NCBI RefSeq assembly: GCF_037811135.1
Contig: NZ_CP149130.1
Coordinates: 236,001-300,000, forward strand
Direction of reading: 5' to 3'
Origin: Aeromonas rivipollensis
GTDB taxonomy: Bacteria > Pseudomonadota > Gammaproteobacteria > Enterobacterales > Aeromonadaceae
DNA: 64,000 bases
The stretch's first letter is position 1, and every line of letters starts with the position of its first letter. The notes below the pieces were generated by a model, which ran no database searches, was not told the origin of the DNA, and worked only from the letters and a program-made list of their open reading frames with translations. Below, in pieces: positions 37,195 through 47,790 of this stretch. The position numbers were made by a program, and so were the translations under genes.

Positions 37195-38550
37195 TCAGCC
37201 GGTATAGACGCCCTCTTCCGGGTAGCGGATCCGGGTCTCGCTCGGTCTGGCCAGCATCAGCGCCAGTGTCAGCGGCCCGAGACGGCCGCAGATCATCACC
37301 AGTACCAGGATGAGCTTGCCCGGCTCGCTCAGGGAGGCGGTGATGCCGGTCGAGAGGCCGACGGTGGCAAAGGCCGAGACGGTCTCGAACATGATCTTGT
37401 CGAAGGGCTGAGACTCGGTGAGCATCAACAGGAACATCGACAGCATCAACACCATGGTGCTGACGATGATGATGGCCAGGGATCGGGTCACTATCTGGGG
37501 TGACAGGGTGCGGCCGAAGGCGGTGACATGGGGACGCTTGGTGAGGAAGGCCCGGGTGGCCAGCAACACCACGGCGAAGGTGGTGACCTTGATACCGCCC
37601 CCCGTCGAAGTAGTGCCGGCACCGATGAACATCAACATCATCATGAACAGCAGGGAGGCGGGCACCATCTGGCCTATGTCCACTGTGTTGAAGCCTGCCG
37701 TGCGCGCCGTGGCCGACTGGAAGAAGGCCGCCAGCAGCTGGCCGCCAGGCCCGGCGTTGCCGAAGGTGGCGGTATTGTTGTGCTCCAGCAGCCAGAACAT
37801 CAGGGTGCCCAGCAGCAGCAGCCCCGGTGTCATCAGCAACATCAGCTTGCTGTGCAGCTTGAGCTTGCGCCAGCGACGGTTGCGCACCAGATCGACGATG
37901 ACGGTAAAACCCAGGCCGCCGAGGATGAGCAGGGCAGGTATGGTCAGGCTGATGATGGGGTCGTCTCTGTAGTCGATGAGGTTGTTGGCAAACAGCGAGA
38001 AGCCGGCGTTGTTGAAGGCAGAGACCGCATGGAAGAAGCTGACGTAGAGGCCATGGCCCCAGCCCATCTCGGGCACCCAGCGAATGGCCATGATGGCGGT
38101 GCCGATCAGCTGGGCAATCAGGGCGAACAGCACTATGCGCTTAACCAGCTGGATGATGTTGACCGATCCCTCCTGGCCCAGCGCCTCCTTTGCCAATACC
38201 TGCTGACGCAAACCGACCCGCTTGCTGAACATGGCGATGAGCAGCAAGGTCATGGTCATCTGGCCCAGGCCCCCTATCTCCATCAGCATCAGCAGAATGA
38301 TCTGTCCTTGCAGGGTAAAGGCGGTGCCGGTATCCACCACCCCGAGCCCGGTCACACTGATGGCCGAGGTCGCGGTGAACAGGGCATTGATGAAGGTGAC
38401 CTCGCCGTTGTGGCTCGAGGGTTGCACCAGAAACAGGGTGCCGACCAACAAGATGATCAGGAAACTGCCCAGGATCAGCCTGGCTTCACTCCAGCGGGAC
38501 TCGTTATCCCTGTACAGGGCGAAGGCGTAGTTGCTGCGCCAGTTGATCAT
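37195..38550 (-). CDS. ktrB: Potassium uptake protein KtrB (Trk/Ktr channel subunit)
   Basis: KtrB is the sodium-dependent potassium translocating subunit in the inner membrane. The 451-residue protein has the four membrane-pore-membrane repeats with selectivity-filter glycines: ATSAISVTGLGVVD, AVSAFNNAGFSLF, SATARTAGFNTVD and SAFATVGLSTGIT. Between repeats is the IGAGTTSTGGGIKVTTF gating loop typical of KtrB. Its ATG overlaps the ktrA stop (ATGA), so the two are translated together. Confidence 0.96.
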   Translation of the reverse strand: MINWRSNYAFALYRDNESRWSEARLILGSFLIILLVGTLFLVQPSSHNGEVTFINALFTATSAISVTGLGVVDTGTAFTLQGQIILLMLMEIGGLGQMTMTLLLIAMFSKRVGLRQQVLAKEALGQEGSVNIIQLVKRIVLFALIAQLIGTAIMAIRWVPEMGWGHGLYVSFFHAVSAFNNAGFSLFANNLIDYRDDPIISLTIPALLILGGLGFTVIVDLVRNRRWRKLKLHSKLMLLMTPGLLLLGTLMFWLLEHNNTATFGNAGPGGQLLAAFFQSATARTAGFNTVDIGQMVPASLLFMMMLMFIGAGTTSTGGGIKVTTFAVVLLATRAFLTKRPHVTAFGRTLSPQIVTRSLAIIIVSTMVLMLSMFLLMLTESQPFDKIMFETVSAFATVGLSTGITASLSEPGKLILVLVMICGRLGPLTLALMLARPSETRIRYPEEGVYTG

Positions 38551-39200
38551 AGGGTGTCGAGCCAGTGATCGATGGCGTGCTTGTTGCCAGCCAGGATCAG
38601 GATGTCACCGAGCTGCAGCTCCATCTTGCCGGTCAGCACGTTGTGCAGCACCTCACCGCGTTTGATGGCCAGCAACTGGAAGTCGCTCTGTTGCAGCAGG
38701 TGCAGATCGGCCAGGGTACGGCCGTTCTGTTGCAGACCGATCACGAATTCGGTCAGCACCATGTCGTGTCCCAGCTCAAGGTAGTCGAACAGACGGTTGT
38801 CCAGCATGCTCTGGGCGACCCGGCGACCCATGTCCCACTCCGGGTTGATCACCTTGTCGGCGCCTACCTTCTGCAGGATCTTGGCGTGGAACTTGTCACG
38901 GGCCTTGACCCACACCTTCTTCACCCCGGCTTCCTTCAGCACCAGGGTGGTGAGTATGCTGGTCTCCAGGCTGTCGCCGATGGCGACGAAGACGATGTCG
39001 AAATTGGCCAGTCCCAGCTCGGCGATTGTGGCCTCGTCGGTGGCATCGGCGACGATGACATGGTTGCACAGGGTTGCGATCTGGCGGGTCTTGCTCTCGT
39101 CGATATCGATGGCCAGCACCTCGGCATTCTGCAACTGCAGCTCTTCACACAGTGCGCTGCCGAACAGACCGAGGCCGATGACGGCGAATTGATTATTCAT
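38547..39200 (-). CDS. ktrA: Potassium uptake regulatory subunit KtrA (RCK protein)
   Basis: KtrA forms the cytoplasmic octameric ring that gates KtrB in response to ATP/ADP and cyclic-di-AMP-type ligands in some bacteria. The 217-residue protein has an RCK_N Rossmann fold (FAVIGLGLFGSALCEEL, VLAIDIDESKTRQIA, VVADATDEATIAELG) and an RCK_C domain at the C-terminus. The ATG at 39200 has GGA 8 bp upstream. It is divergent from murB. Confidence 0.95.
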   Translation of the reverse strand: MNNQFAVIGLGLFGSALCEELQLQNAEVLAIDIDESKTRQIATLCNHVIVADATDEATIAELGLANFDIVFVAIGDSLETSILTTLVLKEAGVKKVWVKARDKFHAKILQKVGADKVINPEWDMGRRVAQSMLDNRLFDYLELGHDMVLTEFVIGLQQNGRTLADLHLLQQSDFQLLAIKRGEVLHNVLTGKMELQLGDILILAGNKHAIDHWLDTL

Positions 39201-39325
39201 TCATGCTTCCTCAACGGGCTGAAGGGCTTACTTTACTCCAGCGGTTTGAGTCCGAACAGTACCCGGGTTTTTCGTCCCGGGGGATCTGGGGTAAACTGCG
39301 CCTCTGCCCTTGTCGGAACACGAAG

Positions 39326-40363
39326 ATGAAACTCACTCCCCATGCCCCCTTGGCGGCCCTCAATACCCTGGGCTTGGAAGCACATTGCCTCTGGCTGGCC
39401 GAAGTGGCCGAGCTGGATGATCTTTGCCAGTTGCGGGCCGATCCGGAGCTGAGCGTCTTGCCGCGCCTGGTGCTGGGTGGTGGGAGCAACATATTGTTCT
39501 GCAATGATTTTGCCGGTCTGGTCGTGCTGAATCGGATGAAAGGCATAGCGCTGCAGGATGATGGCAGCCACTGGTTGCTGCACGTGGCGGCGGGGGAGGA
39601 GTGGCATCAGCTGGTGTGCCATGCCCTGCAACAGGGCTGGCATGGGCTGGAGAACCTGGCGCTGATCCCGGGCACAGTCGGTGCGGCCCCGGTGCAGAAC
39701 ATAGGTGCCTACGGGGTCGAGCTGGCCCGGTTCTGTGCCTATGTGGAGGCATTCAACTGGCAGAGTGGCGAGGTGGAGCGCATAGCGGCGGCCGACTGTC
39801 AGTTCGGCTATCGCGACAGCATCTTCAAGCACGATTATCAGGACACCCACTTCATCACCGCCGTCGGGTTGCGCCTGCCCAAGGCCTGGCAACCCGTGAC
39901 AGGTTATGGCCCCCTGGCGGCCCTCGGCGAACATCCCGGTGCGCAGGCCATCTTCGACACCGTCTGCGCCACCCGCATGGCCAAGTTGCCGGACCCTGCC
40001 GTGCTCGGCAACGCGGGCAGCTTCTTCAAGAACCCCCTGGTGCCGGCCTCGGTGGCGGATGAACTCAAGGGGCAATACCCGCAGATGCCCTGCTACCCGG
40101 CCGCGGAAGGACAGGCCAAGCTGGCGGCGGGCTGGCTCATCGATCAGTGCGGGCTCAAGGGCTTTGCCATCGGCCGTGCCGCCGTCCATCAGGAGCAGGC
40201 GCTGGTGCTGGTCAATCTCGGGGGGGCCAGCGCCATGGAGCTCATCGCCCTGGCCGCCCATGTGCGTGACAGCGTGGAGCAGAAGTTCGGTGTGGTGCTG
40301 GAGCACGAGGTGCGCTTCATGGGGCTCACCGGCGAAACCTGGCTGGATGAGGTACTGGCATGA
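39326..40363 (+). CDS. murB: UDP-N-acetylenolpyruvoylglucosamine reductase
   Basis: MurB uses NADPH and FAD to make UDP-MurNAc for peptidoglycan. The 345-residue type I enzyme shows the FAD-binding PRLVLGGGSNILF and GLENLALIPGTVGAAPVQNIGAYG, the active-site arginine in CQFGYRDSIFK, the proton-donor serine in GNAGSFFKNPLV and the glutamate in LEHEVRFMG. The ATG at 39326 (MKLTPHAPLAALNTL) is used; an upstream in-frame start at 39203 runs through the promoter region. Its stop overlaps birA by 4 bp (ATGA), the same pair as in E. coli. Confidence 0.96.
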   Translation: MKLTPHAPLAALNTLGLEAHCLWLAEVAELDDLCQLRADPELSVLPRLVLGGGSNILFCNDFAGLVVLNRMKGIALQDDGSHWLLHVAAGEEWHQLVCHALQQGWHGLENLALIPGTVGAAPVQNIGAYGVELARFCAYVEAFNWQSGEVERIAAADCQFGYRDSIFKHDYQDTHFITAVGLRLPKAWQPVTGYGPLAALGEHPGAQAIFDTVCATRMAKLPDPAVLGNAGSFFKNPLVPASVADELKGQYPQMPCYPAAEGQAKLAAGWLIDQCGLKGFAIGRAAVHQEQALVLVNLGGASAMELIALAAHVRDSVEQKFGVVLEHEVRFMGLTGETWLDEVLA

Positions 40364-41325
40364 CCCTCACCCCCGTCAGGCAGACCCTGATCACCCTGCT
40401 CAGCGATGGCCAGTTTCATTCTGGCGAACAGCTGGGGGAGCAGCTTGGCATCAGCCGGGCGGCGGTGAGCAAGCACATGGCCGCCCTCAAGGAGCTGGGG
40501 CTGGATCTGTTCAGCCTGACCGGCAAGGGGTACCGCCTGGCGGTTCCCATGGCTCTCTATGATCAGGCGCAACTGCAGGCCCTGGCCCCCATGGCGCCGG
40601 TACACTGCTTCTCGGTGATCGACTCCACCAACCAGTATCTGTTTGAGCGGGTCAACCAGCTGAGTTCCGGCGAGAGTTGCCTGGCCGAGTGCCAGACCGC
40701 CGGTCGGGGGCGCCGTGGCAAGCCCTGGGTCTCGCCGTTCGGCTGCCAGCTGATCCTCAGCATGTACTGGCGGCTCGAGCAGGGCATGGCGGCCGCCATG
40801 GGGCTGAGTCTGGCGGTGGGGGTGGCCGTGGTGGAGGCGCTGGAATCTCTCGGTTACCCCGGGGTGGAGCTCAAGTGGCCAAACGATCTCTATTATCAGG
40901 GCCGCAAGCTGGCGGGCATACTGGTAGAGATGAGCGGCAGCGTCGGCGCCAGCTGCCATCTGGTGATCGGCATCGGCCTCAATCTGGCGATGCCGAGCCT
41001 GCAGGGGGAGAAGATCGATCAGGCCTGGTCAGAGCTGCGCCAGGTTCAGCCCGAACTGGTGGATCGCAACCAGCTGGCGGCCTGCGTACTCCTGCATCTG
41101 CAAGAGGCCATGCAGACCTTCGAGCAGAGCGGTCTGGCGAGCTTCGTCGAGAGCTGGAACCGGCTCGACTACTTTGCCGGCCAACCGGTGAAGTTGCTGA
41201 TGGGGGAGCAGGTGATCCGCGGCATCGCCCGTGGCATCGACGATCGCGGTGCCCTGCGGCTGGAGACGGACGAGGGGATCAAGCTCTATCTGGGGGGGGA
41301 GATCTCCCTGCGCCGGGGGGACTGA
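40360..41325 (+). CDS. birA: Biotin--protein ligase and biotin operon repressor
   Basis: BirA attaches biotin to acetyl-CoA carboxylase and represses biotin synthesis genes. The 321-residue protein has an N-terminal winged helix (GEQLGEQLGISRAAVSKHMAAL), the adenylate/biotin loop GRGRRGKPWVSPFG, the catalytic lysine in KWPNDLYYQGRKLAGILVE and a C-terminal SH3-like domain. The start overlaps the murB stop. The presence of the DNA-binding domain indicates the bifunctional form. Confidence 0.96.
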   Translation: MTLTPVRQTLITLLSDGQFHSGEQLGEQLGISRAAVSKHMAALKELGLDLFSLTGKGYRLAVPMALYDQAQLQALAPMAPVHCFSVIDSTNQYLFERVNQLSSGESCLAECQTAGRGRRGKPWVSPFGCQLILSMYWRLEQGMAAAMGLSLAVGVAVVEALESLGYPGVELKWPNDLYYQGRKLAGILVEMSGSVGASCHLVIGIGLNLAMPSLQGEKIDQAWSELRQVQPELVDRNQLAACVLLHLQEAMQTFEQSGLASFVESWNRLDYFAGQPVKLLMGEQVIRGIARGIDDRGALRLETDEGIKLYLGGEISLRRGD

Positions 41326-41352
41326 GCGAGGTAGGCTCATGAGAACCCAACA

Positions 41353-41380
41353 GAAGAGGGGGCCTGCGGGCCCCCTCTTC
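41353..41380. terminator. terminator between birA and coaA
   Basis: GAAGAGGGGGCC (41353-41364), TGCG and GGCCCCCTCTTC (41369-41380) form a perfect 12-bp stem between convergent genes. T-runs are weak on both sides. Confidence 0.75.
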
Positions 41381-41402
41381 GCTATCCGGCGACCCGCGGC
41401 GG

Positions 41403-42341
41403 TTATTTGCGCAGCTTGATCTGCTCGATGGCGTGCTCTTGTCCCTTGGTCAGGATCAGGTTGGCCCGCTCCCGGGTCGGCAAGATGTTCTCTTGCAGAT
41501 TCAGATAGTTGATATCTTGCCATATGTTGCTGGCAATCTCGGTCGCCTCGCTTTCCGCCAGTTTGGCATAGTGGTGGAAGTAGGAGTCCGGATCTGAGAA
41601 GGCCCCGCTGCGGAACTTGAGGAAGCGGTCTATGTACCAGGCGCGCAGCAGCTCGGCGTCGGCGTCCACGTAGATGGAGAAGTCGACAAAATCTGACACG
41701 AAGACCCTGTGGGGCTCCTGGGGGTAATCCATGCCGCTCTGCAGCACATTGAGCCCCTCCAGGATCAGGATGTCCGGCTGCTCCACCACCTTCTTCTCAT
41801 CGGGCAGGATGTCGTAGATAAGGTGGGAGTAAACCGGCGCTTCGACCTTCTCGTGACCCGCACGTATGTTGGCGACAAACTCCACCAGATGGCGGATGTC
41901 GTAGGATTCCGGAAAACCCTTGCGGCGCATCAGGCCACGCTCTTCCAGCTCCTTGTTGGGATAAAGGAAGCCATCAGTGGTGACCAGTTCCACCCGCGGA
42001 TGCTCGGGCCAGCGCTCCAGCAACGCCTGCAGGATGCGGGCCGTGGTGCTCTTTCCCCCCGCCACGCTGCCGGCGATGCTGATGATGTAGGTGCCCTTGC
42101 CGCGGGACTGGCCGAGAAACTGCTCCAGCACCCGACTGCGGCGCTGCTTGGCCTTGACGTAGAGATTGAGCAGGCGGGAAAGGGGCAGATAGATCTCTTC
42201 CACCTCGCGCAATGACACCTTTTCGTTGATGCCACGCAGGGTGTGCAGGTCCGTCTCGGTCAGGGTCAGGGGGACCGCATCGCGCAATAACGCCCATTGT
42301 TCGCGGGTGAATTGCAAATAGGGGTTATGCTCTGTCGTCAT
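41403..42341 (-). CDS. coaA: Pantothenate kinase (type I)
   Basis: CoaA phosphorylates pantothenate, the first and controlling step of CoA synthesis. The 312-residue protein (E. coli 316) has the P-loop [12 protein letters not shown] and family segments [31 protein letters not shown] and [12 protein letters not shown]. The ATG at 42341 ([16 protein letters not shown]) is chosen. The open frame extends upstream across the tRNA genes to 42803 but is not coding there. The coaA next to tRNA-Tyr-Gly-tuf arrangement is also seen in E. coli. Confidence 0.95.
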   Translation of the reverse strand: MTTEHNPYLQFTREQWALLRDAVPLTLTETDLHTLRGINEKVSLREVEEIYLPLSRLLNLYVKAKQRRSRVLEQFLGQSRGKGTYIISIAGSVAGGKSTTARILQALLERWPEHPRVELVTTDGFLYPNKELEERGLMRRKGFPESYDIRHLVEFVANIRAGHEKVEAPVYSHLIYDILPDEKKVVEQPDILILEGLNVLQSGMDYPQEPHRVFVSDFVDFSIYVDADAELLRAWYIDRFLKFRSGAFSDPDSYFHHYAKLAESEATEIASNIWQDINYLNLQENILPTRERANLILTKGQEHAIEQIKLRK

Positions 42342-42481
42342 GGTGTCATCACTGTTTCTTGGGCAGGGCGACCATACACCAAGGGATCGGGAGCGACAAG
42401 GGACGCGTCCGGTTGGGACTGAGGAGGAGCGTTTTTTTGCATAGTTCCCGGCAATAATGCACATTTTGCAGGGCGCAATGG

Positions 42482-42518
42482 TTGCATCCCCAAAATCCTT
42501 ACCATAAAATGCGCGACG
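42482..42518 (+). promoter_or_regulatory. stable-RNA type promoter for the tRNA-tuf operon
   Basis: TTGCAT (42482-42487), 17 bp, TAAAAT (42505-42510) and then the GC-rich discriminator GCGCGACGC. The discriminator is typical of promoters under stringent (ppGpp/DksA) control. The first tRNA begins 90 bp downstream. Confidence 0.7.
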
Positions 42519-42604
42519 CTTGGATGTCTGTCGTCTATTTGCCCAGCAAAAGCGACAAAAACAACGGGTGCAAGCAGAATTACCGTTGTGGCATTCGTGC
42601 AATC

Positions 42605-42689
42605 GGAGGGGTTCCCGAGCGGCCAAAGGGATCAGACTGTAAATCTGACGGCTCTGCCTTCGAAGGTTCGAATCCTTCTCCCTCCACCA
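42605..42689 (+). tRNA. tRNA-Tyr (GTA)
   Basis: This 85-base class II tRNA starts GGAGGGGTTCCCGAGCGG and has anticodon loop ACTGTAAAT with GTA, a long variable arm, T-loop GGTTCGAATCC and an encoded CCA end. The acceptor stem GGAGGGG/CCCTCC pairs well. It is the first gene of the tRNA-tuf cluster, equivalent to tyrU of E. coli. Confidence 0.97.
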
Positions 42690-42727
42690 TATTTCTCTGC
42701 GGTTTGAGTTCTTTGGGTTAGAGAAAT

Positions 42728-42802
<75 letters not shown>

Positions 42803-42806
42803 AGAT

Positions 42807-42881
42807 GCTGATATGGCTCAGGTAATTCTGAAAGCCACACCCTAGGGTGAGTTCGGCAATCGAACCTGCCTGCCAGCACCA
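42807..42881 (+). pseudogene. decayed tRNA-Thr (thrT position) lacking its anticodon
   Basis: The first 15 bases (GCTGATATGGCTCAG) equal a normal tRNA-Thr(GGT) 5' end, and the 3' part (TCGGCA, CGAA, CTGCC, CAGCACCA) matches its T-arm, acceptor and CCA. The D-arm is scrambled. The anticodon arm is CACCCTAGGGTG, where CACCC-TTGGTAA-GGGTG is expected: five loop bases including the anticodon are gone. The T-loop is one base short and the acceptor has an A-C mismatch. E. coli has thrT exactly here (tyrU-glyT-thrT-tufB). It cannot decode threonine codons. Confidence 0.85.
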
Positions 42882-42973
42882 TCCTCTCTGTCCCCCTGAT
42901 TCAAATCCATCATATAAACTGTTCTGTGGTTAGCTTGCCACCGCGTACTCAGCGTTAGTTTAGAGGGACGATC

Positions 42974-44158
42974 ATGTCTAAAGAAAAATTTGAGCGTAAT
43001 AAACCGCACGTTAACGTGGGTACCATCGGCCACGTTGACCACGGTAAAACCACCCTGACCGCCGCCATCACCAACGTGCTGGCCAAGCACTTCGGTGGTA
43101 AAGCTTTCGCCTTCGACCAGATCGACAAGGCGCCGGAAGAGCGTGAGCGTGGTATCACCATCAACACCTCCCACGTAGAATACGACACCGCGATCCGTCA
43201 CTACGCCCACGTAGATTGCCCGGGTCACGCCGACTACGTTAAGAACATGATCACCGGTGCTGCCCAGATGGACGGCGCAATCCTGGTAGTAGCCGCGACT
43301 GATGGCCCGATGCCGCAAACTCGTGAGCACATCCTGCTGGGTCGCCAGGTTGGTATCCCGTACATGATCGTGTTCATGAACAAGTGCGACATGGTAGACG
43401 ACGAAGAGCTGCTCGAACTGGTCGAGATGGAAGTTCGTGAACTGCTGACCGAGTACGACTTCCCGGGTGATGACCTGCCGGTAGTTCGTGGTTCCGCGCT
43501 GAAAGCGCTGGAAGGCGACGCAGCATGGGAAGAGAAGATCATCGAGCTGGCTCACCACCTGGATACCTATATCCCGGAGCCGGAGCGTGCAATTGACCAG
43601 CCGTTCCTGATGCCTATCGAAGACGTCTTCTCCATCGCTGGCCGTGGTACCGTAGTTACCGGTCGTGTAGAGCGCGGTATCGTCAAGGTAGGCGAGACTG
43701 TAGAAATCGTTGGTATCAAAGACACCGTTTCTACCACCTGTACCGGTGTTGAAATGTTCCGCAAACTGCTGGACGAAGGTCGTGCTGGTGAGAACGTTGG
43801 CGCGCTGCTGCGTGGCGTGAAGCGTGAAGAAGTTGAGCGTGGTCAGGTTCTGGCCAAGCCGGGCTCCATCAAGCCGCACACCAAGTTCGAATCTGAAGTG
43901 TACGTACTGTCCAAAGAAGAAGGTGGTCGTCATACTCCGTTCTTCAAGGGCTACCGTCCGCAGTTCTACTTCCGTACTACCGACGTGACCGGTACCATCG
44001 AACTGCCGGAAGGCGTAGAGATGGTAATGCCAGGCGACAACATCAAAATGGTTGTTACCCTGATCGCCCCGATCGCGATGGACGACGGCCTGCGTTTCGC
44101 TATCCGTGAAGGTGGCCGTACCGTAGGTGCTGGTGTTGTAGCCAAAGTTATCGCTTAA
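42974..44158 (+). CDS. tufB: Elongation factor Tu, copy 1
   Basis: EF-Tu delivers aminoacyl-tRNA to the ribosome. The 394-residue GTPase shows [18 protein letters not shown] and NKCDMVDD. The start is ATG. It differs from copy 2 (62175-63359) at about 14 bases that I can count, all silent apart from the start codon, so the proteins are identical; gene conversion must keep them alike. It is cotranscribed with upstream tRNAs as in E. coli tufB and is followed by a terminator. Confidence 0.98.
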   Translation: MSKEKFERNKPHVNVGTIGHVDHGKTTLTAAITNVLAKHFGGKAFAFDQIDKAPEERERGITINTSHVEYDTAIRHYAHVDCPGHADYVKNMITGAAQMDGAILVVAATDGPMPQTREHILLGRQVGIPYMIVFMNKCDMVDDEELLELVEMEVRELLTEYDFPGDDLPVVRGSALKALEGDAAWEEKIIELAHHLDTYIPEPERAIDQPFLMPIEDVFSIAGRGTVVTGRVERGIVKVGETVEIVGIKDTVSTTCTGVEMFRKLLDEGRAGENVGALLRGVKREEVERGQVLAKPGSIKPHTKFESEVYVLSKEEGGRHTPFFKGYRPQFYFRTTDVTGTIELPEGVEMVMPGDNIKMVVTLIAPIAMDDGLRFAIREGGRTVGAGVVAKVIA

Positions 44159-44179
44159 TCTTGGCTTACATAAATAAAG

Positions 44180-44204
44180 CAAAGCCCCTATAATAGGGGC
44201 TTTC
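44180..44204 (+). terminator. terminator after tuf copy 1
   Basis: AAAGCCCCTA and TAGGGGCTTT form a hairpin around TAA, followed by CTT. It separates tuf from tRNA-Trp, which starts 7 bp on. Confidence 0.85.
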
Positions 44205-44210
44205 TTATGC

Positions 44211-44287
44211 AGGGGCGTAGTTCGAATTGGTAGAACAGCGGTCTCCAAAACCGATGGTTGCGGGTTCGAGTCCTGCCGCCCCTGCCA
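44211..44287 (+). tRNA. tRNA-Trp (CCA)
   Basis: AGGGGCG pairs with CGCCCCT, the anticodon loop is CTCCAAA (CCA), the T-arm is GCGGGTTCGAGTCCTGC and the terminal GCCA is encoded. The D-loop has one base more than the E. coli tRNA, and the first anticodon-stem pair is G-A. It sits between tuf and secE. Confidence 0.95.
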
Positions 44288-44347
44288 TATACCTCGTCTC
44301 GTACGGGGCTTTTGTGTCTTTGGTTACGTCAGATACAGGTGGGTTGT

Positions 44348-44719
44348 ATGAGTGTTAGTTCTGAGGGACAGGGCGGAAGCAAGGATACCCTTCTTTGGGG
44401 CCTGGTTTTCATCATCCTGGCGGCCGCTGTAGTGGGTAATTACCTGCTTACCGATGTTGTCGCAGCCGTCCGCGCCCTGGGTGTGGTCGTTGTCATCGCT
44501 GCTGCAGGTGCAGTAGCCCTGCAAACCACCAAGGGCAAGGCAACACTGGCTTTTGCTCGTGAGTCGCGCCTGGAAGTCCGCAAGGTCGTTTGGCCAACTC
44601 GTCAGGAAGCCATTCAGACAACCCTGATTGTGCTGGCGGTGACCGCCGTGATGGGGCTGTTGCTGTTCGTTCTGGACGGTGCCTTGGTCTGGTTGGTCAA
44701 CCTGATTACCGGTGTGTAA
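44348..44719 (+). CDS. secE: Preprotein translocase subunit SecE
   Basis: SecE is the essential small subunit of the SecYEG channel. The 123-residue protein has three membrane helices; the last is preceded by the conserved amphipathic segment [20 protein letters not shown]. The ATG at 44348 has AGGTGGG upstream. A longer in-frame reading from 44258 crosses the tRNA-Trp gene and is rejected. nusG follows after 9 bp. Confidence 0.95.
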   Translation: MSVSSEGQGGSKDTLLWGLVFIILAAAVVGNYLLTDVVAAVRALGVVVVIAAAGAVALQTTKGKATLAFARESRLEVRKVVWPTRQEAIQTTLIVLAVTAVMGLLLFVLDGALVWLVNLITGV

Positions 44720-44728
44720 GGATAAGCC

Positions 44729-45280
44729 ATGACTGAACAACGTGAACAACGTATGAGATGGTATGTCGTGCAGGCATTTTCTGGCTATGAAGGCCGGGTT
44801 GCCAAATCCCTGCGTGAACATATCAAGATGCATGGCATGGAAGAGCTGTTTGGCGAAGTGCTGGTCCCGACCGAAGAAGTGGTCGAGATGCGTGCTGGTC
44901 AGAAGCGCAAGAGTGAGCGCAAATTTTTCCCGGGTTATGTCCTGGTCCAGATGATGATGGACGAGACCACATGGCACCTGGTACGCAATGTGCCACGGGT
45001 CATGGGTTTCATCGGTGGCACCTCCGATCGTCCTGCTCCTATCTCCGATAAGGAAGCGGATGCCATCCTCAATCGTCTGCAAGATGCCCATGACAAGCCG
45101 CGTCCGAAAACCCTGTTTGAACCGGGTGAGATGGTGCGGGTTGCCGATGGTCCGTTCGCTGACTTCAACGGCACCGTTGAAGAAGTGGACTACGAGAAGA
45201 GTCGCGTGAAGGTCTCTGTACTGATCTTCGGCCGCTCAACGCCGGTAGAACTGGATTTTGGTCAGGTCGAAAAGGGCTGA
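44729..45280 (+). CDS. nusG: Transcription termination/antitermination protein NusG
   Basis: NusG binds RNA polymerase, supports elongation and links it to Rho or the ribosome. The 183-residue protein has the NGN domain ([37 protein letters not shown]) and a C-terminal KOW domain ([19 protein letters not shown]). It is in the secE-nusG pair preceding the L11 operon, as in most gammaproteobacteria. Confidence 0.97.
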   Translation: MTEQREQRMRWYVVQAFSGYEGRVAKSLREHIKMHGMEELFGEVLVPTEEVVEMRAGQKRKSERKFFPGYVLVQMMMDETTWHLVRNVPRVMGFIGGTSDRPAPISDKEADAILNRLQDAHDKPRPKTLFEPGEMVRVADGPFADFNGTVEEVDYEKSRVKVSVLIFGRSTPVELDFGQVEKG

Positions 45281-45308
45281 TTAAACTCTGTACGTTTAAC
45301 GGTTGTCA

Positions 45309-45348
45309 GGGGCAGCGATTATCTCTATAATTCGCTGCCCCTTTATTT
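45309..45348 (+). terminator. terminator after nusG
   Basis: GGGGCAGCGA (45309-45318) and TCGCTGCCCC (45332-45341) form a 10-bp stem followed by TTTATTTG. It separates secE-nusG from rplKA. Confidence 0.87.
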
Positions 45349-45414
45349 GTTGGGGAGCCGTTTGCAGGAGCATGTCTCCGAGGCGCTAGAACCCATTTTT
45401 GAGGTATTTTCGTA

Positions 45415-46549
<1,135 letters not shown>

Positions 46550-46563
46550 TTGATGGATTTTAC

Positions 46564-46597
46564 AAGGCGCAAAATTTAATCTATAATTTTGCGCCTT
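46564..46597 (+). terminator. hairpin between rplA and the L10 leader
   Basis: AAGGCGCAAAATT (46564-46576) pairs perfectly with AATTTTGCGCCTT (46585-46597). It may partly end rplKA transcription before the rplJ promoter/leader region. Confidence 0.7.
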
Positions 46598-46598
46598 G

Positions 46599-46685
46599 AT
46601 TGGTTGGGGGTTTCGACCTCCGTCCAAGACCGCAGGTGGCCACAAGGCCTTAATCCTTCCTGCGTAGACGGTGCCGGAAACCCAG
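46599..46685 (+). promoter_or_regulatory. L10 mRNA leader (autoregulatory element of rplJL)
   Basis: CCTCCGTCCAAGACCGCAGG at 46617-46636, with CTTAATCCTTCCTGCGTAGACGG downstream to 46672, reproduces the E. coli L10-leader core, in which the L10-L7/L12 complex binds and shuts down translation of rplJ. The rplJ ATG lies about 120 bp further on. Confidence 0.88.
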
Positions 46686-46806
46686 CGAGAAAGTTTTCTT
46701 TCTCTTCTGGAATCCTGCTACCGCATCGTTCCCCTCTGTTGTGAAGGTAGGGGGGATGTGTCAGTACTGAGTCATGAGACTCAGATTCAATCCAGGAGTT
46801 AAGCCA

Positions 46807-47307
46807 ATGGCATTGGGACTCGAAGACAAAAAGGCAATTGTTGCTGAAGTCAACGAAGCTGCCAAAGGCGCTCTGTCTGCAGTTGTAGCCGATTCTCGCG
46901 GTGTAACTGTTGACAAGATGACCGTCCTGCGTAAATCCGCTCGTGAAGCCGGTGTGTACATGCGCGTTGTGCGTAACACCCTGCTGCGTCGCGCGGTAGA
47001 GGGCACCGAATTCGGTTGCCTGAACGACGTATTGACTGGTCCTACCTTGATTGCTTTCTCTAACGAACACCCGGGCGCTGCCGCTCGTCTGTTCAAAGAG
47101 TTTGCCAAAGCGAACCAAAAGTTCGAAATCAAGGCTGGCGCTTTTAACGGTGAGTTTATCGCCGCAGCACAAATTGATCGTCTGGCCACGCTGCCGACCT
47201 ACGACGAAGCAATTGCGAAGTTGATGGCTACCATGAAGGAAGCCTCTGCTGGCAAGCTGGTTCGTACTATCGCTGCTGTTCGCGACCAGAAACAAGCTGC
47301 TGCTTGA
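46807..47307 (+). CDS. rplJ: Ribosomal protein L10
   Basis: L10 anchors the L7/L12 stalk to 23S rRNA. The 166-residue protein shows [35 protein letters not shown] and a C-terminal helix for L7/L12 dimers. The ATG at 46807 is preceded by AGGAG. An upstream in-frame ATG at 46774 lies inside the leader and is not used. It is controlled by the L10 leader. Confidence 0.98.
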   Translation: MALGLEDKKAIVAEVNEAAKGALSAVVADSRGVTVDKMTVLRKSAREAGVYMRVVRNTLLRRAVEGTEFGCLNDVLTGPTLIAFSNEHPGAAARLFKEFAKANQKFEIKAGAFNGEFIAAAQIDRLATLPTYDEAIAKLMATMKEASAGKLVRTIAAVRDQKQAAA

Positions 47308-47358
47308 TTCTCGCCTATTTAGGCTGTTTGAGTTTATTCAACATCAGGAATTTTTGTC

Positions 47359-47721
47359 ATGTCTATCACTAAAGACCAAATCATCGAAGCCGTTGCTTCC
47401 ATGTCCGTAATGGAAGTTGTTGAGCTGATCGAAGCAATGGAAGAGAAGTTCGGTGTTTCTGCCGCTGTTGCTGTAGCTGCCGGTCCGGCCGCTGAAGCAG
47501 TAGAAGAGAAGACCGAGTTCGACGTAGTTCTGACTGCTGCTGGCGCCAACAAAGTTGCCGTCATCAAGGCCGTTCGTGCTGCCACCGGCCTGGGCCTGAA
47601 AGAAGCCAAGGACCTGGTAGAAGCCGCTCCGACCAACCTGAAAGAAGCCGTCTCCAAAGACGAAGCTGAAGCTCTGAAGAAAGAGCTGGAAGCTGCCGGT
47701 GCTTCTGTTGAGATCAAATAA
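47359..47721 (+). CDS. rplL: Ribosomal protein L7/L12
   Basis: L7/L12 is the multi-copy stalk protein that recruits translation GTPases. The 120-residue protein has an N-terminal dimerisation helix ([18 protein letters not shown]), an Ala/Val-rich hinge and the C-terminal domain [20 protein letters not shown] with [15 protein letters not shown]. An attenuator hairpin follows before rpoB. Confidence 0.98.
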   Translation: MSITKDQIIEAVASMSVMEVVELIEAMEEKFGVSAAVAVAAGPAAEAVEEKTEFDVVLTAAGANKVAVIKAVRAATGLGLKEAKDLVEAAPTNLKEAVSKDEAEALKKELEAAGASVEIK

Positions 47722-47759
47722 TCTGCATTTATGTAGATTAGCCTGATAAAACAGGCTAG

Positions 47760-47790
47760 GGCTGGTGAATGTTTGTTCACCAGCCTTTTT
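47760..47790 (+). terminator. attenuator between rplL and rpoB
   Basis: GGCTGGTGAA (47760-47769) and TTCACCAGCC (47776-47785) form a 10-bp stem with a T5 run. In E. coli a partial terminator at this point reduces rpoBC expression relative to rplJL. Confidence 0.88.

Noticed and set aside
42482..42721. 79-codon frame across the tRNA-Tyr gene
   Set aside because: It overlaps the promoter and tRNA-Tyr entirely; it is an open frame by chance.
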